Source: Peptococcaceae bacterium BRH_c23
Lineage (GTDB): Bacteria; Bacillota_B; Desulfitobacteriia; Desulfitobacteriales; Desulfitobacteriaceae
Assembly: GCA_000961805.1 (NCBI GenBank)
Contig: LADV01000039.1
Coordinates: 1-29,021, forward strand
Direction of reading: 5' to 3'
DNA length: 29,021 nt
A model generated the notes under the pieces. That model searched no databases, was not told the DNA's origin, and saw only the letters and a program-made list of their open reading frames with translations. The translations under genes were made by a program, and so were the position numbers. Below are positions 22,552 through 29,021 of this stretch, piece by piece; position 1 is the stretch's first letter; each line of letters starts with the position of its first letter.

Positions 22552-23892
22552 TTAATTTAAAATAATTACATTTTCAATAGGGAGTTTAATAAAAAAGGTA
22601 GTACCTGTGGTTCCGGTTTCGACGCATATCGTACCTCCATGACGATACACTATGTTGTAAGACACTGGCAATCCTAAACCTGTTCCATTTTCTTTCGTCG
22701 TCAAAAAAGGTTTACCTATGTTTTCAAGAACTTGTCCTGGTATGCCAGATCCCTGATCGCGAAACATTAAAACAACGTAATCCTGTTCAAGATAGGTTCT
22801 TATGGTCAAAACCCCACCTTCCAGCATAGAGTCTAAGGCATTACGGGCTAAGTTTAAGATAACTTGTCGAATTTCTTGCTCATTTAGTTTTAGATTGGGG
22901 ATCTCTTCGAGTTCAACAATAATAATTAGCTCTTTCCTTAGAGCATCAGCTTGTATCATCGGTAGTAGTTTATTAATAATAGTATTAAGATTCTGCATTC
23001 TAAGATCTAGAGGATTGTTTCGACTTAACGAAAGGAACTCCGTAATAATTGAATTGCAGCGATCTAATTCTTCGATCATGAGTTGAAAATAATCCTTATA
23101 CTCCAGAAGTACTGATTTCGTTCCTAGTAACTGAAGAAAACCGTGGACTGTTGTCATAGGATTCCTAATTTCATGAGCTATACTCGCAGCCATCTGGCCG
23201 ATTAGATTTAAAGCATCAAGCCTTTTCATCTCTGCTTCCATTTTTTTACGTTCAGTAACATCACGATGGATACCCATGATACCGGTTATCCGATTTCGGT
23301 CATCTCTAATCGGTGAAATACTCAATGAGACGTCGATTACCTTACCATCTTTCTTTCGACGCTTCATATCATAGCCGATAATTTCTTCACCTATTTTTGC
23401 CCGCTCAAGAATTTCCTTCAATTCCGAAACACCTTCGGGCACTGACAAAAGTGTAATCTCTTGCCCTAAAGCTTCTGAAGCTGTATAGCCATACATCTTT
23501 TGCGCTGCTGGATTAATACTCGTTATTTTATAATCCAGATCAACTGTAGTAATTAAATCATTAGAGTTTCTTACTATGGCTTCAAAGGTTCGAAGTTGCT
23601 GAGAATGTGCTTTGACTGCATACAATAACGGCGTTAATTCTGGCAGAAATCCGGTATCAATCTGAACACAGTTATCTTGGAGTATTGCCTCAGCAAATGA
23701 AGTTAACTGCTTTTTAATCTCTCTGACCAGAAACCAAGTCCCTATTAGCGGGATAGCAACTATAATCAATATTTCGCTGACTTGAACTCCTAAAGTGAGA
23801 CCTAAAGCAAGGCTTAGTAAAATAGTCCCAATAATTAAACGCTTAGTATTCACTGTGTTAGAGTGGTTGCGTATTATGTTCCTAAGATTCAT
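22552..23892 (-). CDS. Membrane-anchored PAS sensor histidine kinase (sporulation-kinase type)
   Basis: 446 residues. Two membrane segments lie near the N-terminus (RLIIGTILLSLALGLTLG and ILIIVAIPLIGTWFLV, with almost no external loop). A PAS domain with PAC follows at about 102-215 (NSNDLITTVDLDYKITSINPA ... IHRDVTERK). The HisKA box is SIAHEIRNPMTTVHGFLQLL with His240, then come the N box NLARNALDSM, DQGSGIPG and GTGLGLPVSYNIV. GGGAGG precedes the ATG. The HEIRNPMTTV...GFLQLL pattern is that of the KinA-KinE sporulation kinases, and there is no response regulator gene beside it, as expected of an orphan phosphorelay kinase. The PAS ligand is unknown. The spo0E-like gene next door supports a sporulation role. 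Confidence 0.85.
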   Translation of the reverse strand: MNLRNIIRNHSNTVNTKRLIIGTILLSLALGLTLGVQVSEILIIVAIPLIGTWFLVREIKKQLTSFAEAILQDNCVQIDTGFLPELTPLLYAVKAHSQQLRTFEAIVRNSNDLITTVDLDYKITSINPAAQKMYGYTASEALGQEITLLSVPEGVSELKEILERAKIGEEIIGYDMKRRKKDGKVIDVSLSISPIRDDRNRITGIMGIHRDVTERKKMEAEMKRLDALNLIGQMAASIAHEIRNPMTTVHGFLQLLGTKSVLLEYKDYFQLMIEELDRCNSIITEFLSLSRNNPLDLRMQNLNTIINKLLPMIQADALRKELIIIVELEEIPNLKLNEQEIRQVILNLARNALDSMLEGGVLTIRTYLEQDYVVLMFRDQGSGIPGQVLENIGKPFLTTKENGTGLGLPVSYNIVYRHGGTICVETGTTGTTFFIKLPIENVIILN

Positions 23893-24186
23893 ATAAAACC
23901 TCCCTAACGCTTATCAAGCGATCTTACATTAAAAGGGAAATTTCCTAACTATCTACTACTTTGTTATCGTAAAAAGGATTATAGGGAAATACTACTTTTT
24001 AAAAATTATTATTGAACCACCTTGAACTTACTTCGTCAGACTTAAGGATATTCCTCCCTACAAGCCCAACATATTACAAGGATTATTGCAAAAATAACCT
24101 AGGAAATTTATACCACTACATTCTACCTATTTCTTTTCGGTAAGATCTTCTAACCTCACAAATTGCCGAATATTTAAAGCAACAAA

Positions 24187-24226
24187 AAGCTAGGGTCAGG
24201 CTATTATTCTTACCTGACCCTAGCTT
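24187..24226 (-). terminator. Perfect hairpin terminator facing the minus strand
   Basis: AAGCTAGGGTCAGG (24187-24200) pairs with CCTGACCCTAGCTT (24213-24226) as a perfect 14-base stem. On the minus strand it runs straight into TTTTTG, so it works best for minus-strand transcripts. It lies 28 bases downstream of the small ORF at 24255-24344 and upstream of the sensor kinase, where no larger gene needs it. Confidence 0.7.
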
Positions 24227-24254
24227 GAATTTGAGCACGTTTACAGTCATACCT

Positions 24255-24344
24255 TTATATTCTTTCACGAAGAAGTAAAAACCTTAACTTAAGCCACTTT
24301 CCAGCTTTATTTAACTTCCACATAATGTTTGAAAAAAATCCCAT
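24255..24344 (-). CDS. Candidate small gene: 29-residue basic amphipathic peptide
   Basis: An ATG at 24344 with AGGGG 9 bases upstream opens 29 codons. The product begins MGFFSNIMWKLNKAGKWLKL and continues with RFLLLRERI: hydrophobic and rich in Lys/Arg, with two Trp. A strong terminator begins 28 bases after the stop, and a TATAAA-like -10 (around 24370) lies upstream, so site, ORF and terminator form a complete small transcription unit. I do not recognise a family. It could be a membrane-acting small protein, a type I toxin-like peptide or a leader. Chance cannot be excluded at this length. Confidence 0.42.
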   Translation of the reverse strand: MGFFSNIMWKLNKAGKWLKLRFLLLRERI

Positions 24345-24446
24345 TAATAACATCCCCTTTTTTTAAATTTATACTTAAGTTACCCTAATCTCTGAAAATC
24401 AGTATGTAATTTATTTCCATAGAGACAATTTTATATATTTCTATAC

Positions 24447-24468
24447 CTACTTCTACTTCTACTTCTAC
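24447..24468. repeat. CTACTT microsatellite in a gene-free stretch
   Basis: Three copies of CTACTT and a partial fourth lie in tandem. The rest of 23893-24767 is AT-rich and shows no gene apart from the candidate small ORF and its terminator; the sensor kinase promoter and the kdpD promoter must lie within it, but I could not identify convincing boxes for either. Confidence 0.6.
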
Positions 24469-24767
24469 AACCCTATTCGTCACATTCATAATCCCTGGAC
24501 CCCTGATATGAACAGCTTAGAGGGGTTTCTTTTCTTCAAGGTAACCTTGAGGCGCTCTGAATATGTTGTCTCGTTTCATTTTTCTAAATAAAAAAATACT
24601 CACTTCGATAAACTGGAAATCTTTATACTTTCTTTATGCACTTCACTATAATCTTTACGCCTTTTATATGGGTAATTGATTTATAATAAGGCTGCATTCA
24701 GTATGAAAGATTGCTTTTGTTAGACAATAATGAGTAGTACGCGGAAATAACGAGGGTGATGATATAA

Positions 24768-27443
24768 ATGGTAAAAGGAAAACTAACAATTTTCTTAGGT
24801 GCAGCTTCAGGGGTCGGAAAAACTTATGCAATGTTAGAATCCGCTTTAGGTCGATTGTCCGAAGGTGTAGATGTAGTTGTGGGTCTGGTAGAGACTCATG
24901 GCAGAGCAGATACCGAGGCAATGCTTAACGGCTTTACGGTCATCCCCAGGAGATCTCAAGAATATATGGATCGTATATTTTTTGAAATGGACTTAGATGC
25001 AGTCTTGACACGTCGTCCTCAGCTTGTCTTGATCGATGAACTGGCCCACACCAACGTGGATGGATCGCGACATAAAAAGCGTTACATGGATGTCAAAGAA
25101 TTATTGTCAGCGGGGATTAACGTTTACACTACCTTGAATATTCAAGACTTAGAGACACTCAATGATATTGTAACCCAAATCACCGGAGTTGCCGTCCGAG
25201 AGACTGTCCCCGACCAAGTCTTAGAAATTGCGTCGCAAATTCAACTGATTGATATCCCACCGGAAGAATTAATTCAAAGGTTAAAGGATGGAAAGGTTTA
25301 TGTTTCAGATCAGGAAACAGAGGGTTTAAAAGACTTCTTTCGACCTGGCAATATCAACGCTCTAAGAGAGTTGGCTCTTCTCTATACAGCGCAACGAGTG
25401 GATCGTCAGCTAGAATCCTATAGGCAAGACCATGGAATCAATGGGCCATGGCCGACGGGAGAAAAGATTTTGGTTTGTATAAGTGCCAGCCCCTTCTCAG
25501 CTCAGTTGATTCGGATTGCGAAAAGAATGACCGAGAAGGTACAAGGGCAATTATTTGCCGTGCATGTTGAAACCCTGCGCCGACTTCCCAGTAGTGAGGC
25601 TGAAAAAGACTCAATGGCCAAAAACCTCCGCTTAGCTGAAGAACTGGGTGCGGAAGTGATTGGTCTAACGGGGAATGGTGTAGCGGAAGCTATTTTAGAG
25701 TTGGCTAGGAAACGCAATGTTTCCCAGATAATTATTGGCAAACCAGCGCATACGCGCTTTTGGGAGTTAATCCATGGCTCGGTCGTAGATAAAGTGATTC
25801 GGCAAAGTCAGGGCATTAGTATTCATGTTATCCCTGGACGCCCACCAGAGGCAGGAAAAGCCCAGATTAAGGCAGTAAAAAATGGAGAAGAAGCGGGTAC
25901 TAAACCACAGGGGTGGAATTCTCCGAAGATAATTCCTTATTTGGCATCCAGTCTGATGATTATTGGGATGACTTTAGTTTTCACCTTGGTACATCCGTTT
26001 TTAGGCCTGGTTAATATTTCTTTGCTCTATCTACTGCCTATTCTGATAAGTGCGGCACTCTGGGGAACCCTTCCCGCCATTGTCACAGCGATAATGGGGA
26101 CCATTGCCTTTGATCTTTTTTTTGTCCCCCCATTTTTTAAATTTACCGTTGCTGATCTCCGTTATCTAATCAGCTTTGCTATCTTCATGTTGGTGGGGTT
26201 GATTACGGGAACTCTATCGGATCGGTTAAAAAAACAGGTGAATTATTCTCGGCAGCGGGAGAATAACATTTCAGCGCTTTATTCTCTAAGCCGAGATATC
26301 GCTGCAGTCGATAACCTAGATGCTGTATTAGATTGTATTGTTAGTAATGTCTCCAAAACGTTAGAGGGACAAGTTATGTTGCTTTTACCTAATGAAAAAG
26401 CTCAACTGGTACTGCGAAAGGATTCTGGGCTTATCAATTCCCTAGATAAATGTGAACTTTCAGTTGCCACCTGGGTCTATGAAAGGGGACTAAAAGCGGG
26501 TCATGGAACGGAGACCTTAGGCACTGCTAAGGCCCAATATTTGCCACTAAGCACAGAGCAGGGAACGCAAGGAGTTCTTGGGATTAACATCAATGAAAGC
26601 AACACGCAATTTGACCCTGAGCGAATTCGCTTATTAGAAGCCTTTACAGGATTGGCAGCTATGGCCATCAATCGAGTCAAATTAGCCGAACAAGCCAGAG
26701 AGTCCCTTTCGTTAGTAGAGTCTGAACGCTTACGCACGGCTCTTTTCAATTCACTTTCTCATGATTTGCGAACACCCCTGGCTTCCATAATTGGGGCCGT
26801 CACCGGTCTTTTAGAAGATAAAAATGTCATCTATAGTCCAGAGGTCCGCAAGGAGTTGCTTAAAACGATTCTCTATGGGGCGGAACGAATGAATCGATTT
26901 ATTAGTAACTTATTAGATATGGCACGACTAGAAAGCGGTATGCTTAGATTAAATAAGGAATGGTGCGATCTTCAAGATATCATTGGAGTGGCGATCAATA
27001 GACTTGGAGACACCCTAACTCGACGGCCTTTGGATATCGATATACAGGAAGGCCTACCCTTGGTGCAAGCTGATGGGATTTTGATAGAGCAGGTGTTGAT
27101 TAATTTGCTGGATAATGCACTTAAGTACTCAGAAGCCGCTAGCAAAATCATGATCTCGATCCGGCAACAAGGAAATCAACTGGAGATCGTGGTCGCTAAT
27201 CGGGGCCATGGTATTCCTGAGGCGGATTTAAGCAAGGTCTTTGATAAGTTTTATCGACTTAGTTCCCCTTTACAAGTAAGTGGAACGGGGCTCGGTCTGG
27301 CAATATGTAAAGGACTTATTGAAGCACATGGCGGGGATATTTGGGCCGAAAATAATAAACTTGGCGGTGTAACAATTACCTTTACCTTGCCGTTAACCGA
27401 CCAATTTTTGGGGATAGTGCCTGAGATGAATGAAGGAGAGTAA
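24768..27443 (+). CDS. kdpD: Potassium/turgor sensor histidine kinase KdpD
   Basis: 891 residues, full length for KdpD (about 890). The domains in order are: KdpD N-terminal domain with Walker A GAASGVGKT (residues 11-19) and VLIDELAHTN; a universal-stress-protein-like domain at about 230-360 (ILVCISASPFSAQLI, IIIGKPAHTRFWEL); four close membrane helices at about 390-490; a GAF-like segment; the HisKA box LSHDLRTPLASIIGA near residue 660; and the HATPase boxes LINLLDNALKYS and GTGLGLAICKGLIEAHGG. The ATG follows GAGG by 9 bases. KdpD senses low K+ and cell salt state and phosphorylates KdpE, encoded 1 base after its stop. Unlike the usual arrangement, the downstream transporter is KtrB/TrkH-like and not kdpFABC. 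Confidence 0.95.
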   Translation: MVKGKLTIFLGAASGVGKTYAMLESALGRLSEGVDVVVGLVETHGRADTEAMLNGFTVIPRRSQEYMDRIFFEMDLDAVLTRRPQLVLIDELAHTNVDGSRHKKRYMDVKELLSAGINVYTTLNIQDLETLNDIVTQITGVAVRETVPDQVLEIASQIQLIDIPPEELIQRLKDGKVYVSDQETEGLKDFFRPGNINALRELALLYTAQRVDRQLESYRQDHGINGPWPTGEKILVCISASPFSAQLIRIAKRMTEKVQGQLFAVHVETLRRLPSSEAEKDSMAKNLRLAEELGAEVIGLTGNGVAEAILELARKRNVSQIIIGKPAHTRFWELIHGSVVDKVIRQSQGISIHVIPGRPPEAGKAQIKAVKNGEEAGTKPQGWNSPKIIPYLASSLMIIGMTLVFTLVHPFLGLVNISLLYLLPILISAALWGTLPAIVTAIMGTIAFDLFFVPPFFKFTVADLRYLISFAIFMLVGLITGTLSDRLKKQVNYSRQRENNISALYSLSRDIAAVDNLDAVLDCIVSNVSKTLEGQVMLLLPNEKAQLVLRKDSGLINSLDKCELSVATWVYERGLKAGHGTETLGTAKAQYLPLSTEQGTQGVLGININESNTQFDPERIRLLEAFTGLAAMAINRVKLAEQARESLSLVESERLRTALFNSLSHDLRTPLASIIGAVTGLLEDKNVIYSPEVRKELLKTILYGAERMNRFISNLLDMARLESGMLRLNKEWCDLQDIIGVAINRLGDTLTRRPLDIDIQEGLPLVQADGILIEQVLINLLDNALKYSEAASKIMISIRQQGNQLEIVVANRGHGIPEADLSKVFDKFYRLSSPLQVSGTGLGLAICKGLIEAHGGDIWAENNKLGGVTITFTLPLTDQFLGIVPEMNEGE

Positions 27444-27444
27444 G

Positions 27445-28128
27445 ATGGAAAACAAAGGTCAGCGTATTTTAATAATTGATGACGATACACAGATTCGGCG
27501 ATTTTTGCGGGTGGCCCTAACCAGCCACGGCTATGTAGTAAAAGATGCTAGGACGGGTAGCGAGGGTCTCGAGGCAGTCGCGCTGTTCAGTCCGGACCTA
27601 GTAGTATTAGATTTAGGGCTACCCGATATCGATGGGCTAGATGTAGTGCGTCAGTTGCGAGAATGGACTAAGGTTCCGATTATCATTCTTTCGGTCAAGG
27701 AACAGGAGAGTGATAAAATTACAGCCTTGGACTTGGGTGCGGATGACTATGTGACGAAACCTTTTGGGATGGGGGAATTGTTAGCTCGAATTCGAGCGGC
27801 AATGCGCCACACTGTCGGGGTAGAGGAAGAGCCAGTTTTGCATTTTGAAGACTTGACCCTTGATTTATTACACCGCCGGGTCACAAGGGATGATCACGAG
27901 ATTAAGCTTACCTTAACGGAATATGAGATCGTAAAAAATCTGGCGATTAACGCAGGAAAAGTTATGACCCACAGCTATTTACTTCGTACTGTATGGGGGC
28001 CTTCTTATGAGAAAGAAGTACAGTACTTACGAGTATATATTGGTCAGATAAGGAGAAAGCTGGAACGTGACCCATCCCGCCCGCGGCATATTATTACCGA
28101 ACCAGGGGTAGGATATCGTTTGTTGTAA
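27445..28128 (+). CDS. kdpE: Response regulator KdpE
   Basis: 227 residues of the OmpR/PhoB class. The receiver has ILIIDDDTQIRR with the acidic pair, LVVLDLGLPDIDGLDV with the phosphorylated Asp, and GADDYVTKPFGMGELLARI with the conserved Lys. The C-terminal winged helix (LTLTEYEIVKNLAINAGKVM ... YLRVYIGQIRRKL ... ITEPGVGYRLL) is typical of KdpE. The ATG at 27445 follows AGGAGAG and the kdpD stop by 1 base. The frame is open upstream to 27430 inside kdpD but lacks a site. It should activate K+ uptake genes in response to KdpD; the nearest candidate is the ktrB-type gene 27 bases downstream. Confidence 0.93.
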   Translation: MENKGQRILIIDDDTQIRRFLRVALTSHGYVVKDARTGSEGLEAVALFSPDLVVLDLGLPDIDGLDVVRQLREWTKVPIIILSVKEQESDKITALDLGADDYVTKPFGMGELLARIRAAMRHTVGVEEEPVLHFEDLTLDLLHRRVTRDDHEIKLTLTEYEIVKNLAINAGKVMTHSYLLRTVWGPSYEKEVQYLRVYIGQIRRKLERDPSRPRHIITEPGVGYRLL

Positions 28129-28155
28129 TGCAGACTCACTTGGAGGGAAAAAGGA

Positions 28156-29021
28156 TTGAACGCATTAGGGAAAATCATGTCACCATCTCGAGTTTTAGTC
28201 TTGGGATTTGCTGTTCTTATTGTGTTTGGGGCGTTATTACTGACCTTACCTCAAGCAACTCAGGATGGATTGGGATTAACTACTTTGAATGCCGTCTTTA
28301 CAGCAACCTCGGCAGTTTGTGTTACAGGGTTAGTGGTAGTGGATACAGCGACGACGTTTACGCTCTTTGGGCAATGGGTTATTCTATTCTTGATTCAAGT
28401 GGGTGGACTCGGTTTCATGACCTTTGCCACCCTGTTTGCCATGATATTAGGGAAGAAAATTACCCTTAAGGAACGATTGTTGTTGCAAGAGGCCCTAAAC
28501 CAGGTTTCAGTCGAAGGGGTCGTTCGATTAATGAAGTCTGTCCTACTGATTTCCTTTGCTTTTGAAGCGATGGGTACCCTTATTCTAACCTTACACTGGT
28601 ATTCCGATTTTGGCTTTAGTAAAGCGCTTTATTATGGTCTCTTTCATTCTATTTCAGCGTTTAATAACGCGGGTTTTGATCTCATGGGTAATTTCACTAG
28701 TCTTACTGCTTTCGTTGGAGATCCCGTCGTTAATATTACCATCATGCTTTTGTTTATTTGCGGAGGCTTGGGCTTTATCGTTATGGCGGATCTACTGGCA
28801 CACCGGAAAAAGTTTAGACTTCATACGAAAATAGTCCTACTGGTTTCCGGAGTCCTTATTCTTTTAGGGACTGTCATTATTTTGATCATGGAATTTGCAA
28901 ATCCAGATACCTTAGGGCCATTCCCCTTAGGGACAAAGATTATGGCAGCCTTATTTCAATCGGCTACTTCTCGGACTGCTGGATTTAACACCATCAATAT
29001 AGCGGGTATGTATGACACAAC
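28156..29021 (+). CDS. ktrB: KtrB/TrkH-type potassium transporter subunit, N-terminal part (runs off window)
   Basis: 288 codons are visible from a TTG at 28156, with GGAGGG 8 bases upstream; no ATG fits better except one 7 codons later. The protein is a membrane protein of the TrkH/KtrB superfamily. The pore-loop motifs are SAVCVTGLVVVD, SISAFNNAGFDL and SATSRTAGFNT, each with the selectivity-filter Gly. Membrane segments such as LVLGFAVLIVFGALLLTLP and WVILFLIQVGGLGFMTFATL flank them. KtrB moves K+ together with Na+ and needs a cytosolic KtrA nucleotide-binding subunit, which would be expected next outside the window. The close spacing with kdpDE suggests one operon. Confidence 0.9.
   Translation, partial: MNALGKIMSPSRVLVLGFAVLIVFGALLLTLPQATQDGLGLTTLNAVFTATSAVCVTGLVVVDTATTFTLFGQWVILFLIQVGGLGFMTFATLFAMILGKKITLKERLLLQEALNQVSVEGVVRLMKSVLLISFAFEAMGTLILTLHWYSDFGFSKALYYGLFHSISAFNNAGFDLMGNFTSLTAFVGDPVVNITIMLLFICGGLGFIVMADLLAHRKKFRLHTKIVLLVSGVLILLGTVIILIMEFANPDTLGPFPLGTKIMAALFQSATSRTAGFNTINIAGMYDT

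Noticed and set aside
24664..24921. 85-residue minus-strand ORF overlapping the start of kdpD
   Set aside because: No ribosome binding site, composition like an antisense shadow, and it overlaps the conserved KdpD coding sequence.
1..29021. CRISPR arrays, tRNA or rRNA genes, insertion sequences, phage genes
   Set aside because: No regularly spaced repeats, no cloverleaf or rRNA stretches and no transposase or integrase reading frames were seen on either strand.

Overview
The window looks like chromosome of a spore-forming, anaerobic, low-to-mid GC Firmicute, most like the Desulfosporosinus/Desulfitobacterium group. This rests on strong GGAGG-type ribosome binding sites with many GTG/TTG starts, a Spo0E-like sporulation phosphatase, a CBO0543-type membrane protein, an anaerobic benzimidazole (bza) pathway and Fe-S-rich catabolic enzymes. 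The genus is an inference from family content, not a search result.

Left part (1-10.3 kb, all minus strand): a hydroxy-acid/sugar-acid catabolic island. In transcription order it reads: TRAP transporter (dctQ, dctM, dctP), an IlvD/Edd-family sugar-acid dehydratase, an IclR regulator, a split UxaA-type (altronate/galactarate) dehydratase (SAF subunit, then catalytic subunit), a GlcD-like FAD oxidase, a GlcF-like Fe-S subunit, and the start of a ferredoxin-like protein cut by the window edge. The substrate cannot be named from sequence. Two similar palindromes, one at the putative dctQ promoter and one ahead of the split uxaA, are candidate IclR operators.

Middle part (11.2-20.8 kb, minus strand): a sigma-A-like promoter, a cobalamin riboswitch and an intrinsic terminator, followed by seven tightly packed genes: bzaA, bzaB, a PurE-like gene, a PurF-like gene, bzaC, bzaD and bzaE. 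I read this as an apparently complete anaerobic pathway from aminoimidazole ribotide (AIR) to 5,6-dimethylbenzimidazole, the lower ligand of B12, repressed by cobalamin. Its unusual feature is the two purine-type genes in the middle. The PurE-like protein has Gln where PurE has its catalytic His. The PurF-like protein has changes in the PRPP loop and in the glutamine pocket. Both look like specialised paralogs, and they are the best candidate in the window for an undescribed function. AIR is made downstream of PurF, is the substrate of PurE and is the substrate of the HBI synthases, so the link is biochemically coherent.

Right part (20.8-29 kb): a DEDDh exonuclease; a 49-codon ORF that looks like the two ends of a P-type Ca2+-ATPase joined by a large in-frame deletion; a Spo0E-like phosphatase next to a PAS sensor kinase; an 875-base gap with one candidate tiny gene and its own terminator; then kdpD, kdpE and the beginning of a KtrB/TrkH potassium channel subunit on the plus strand, with no kdpFABC between them.
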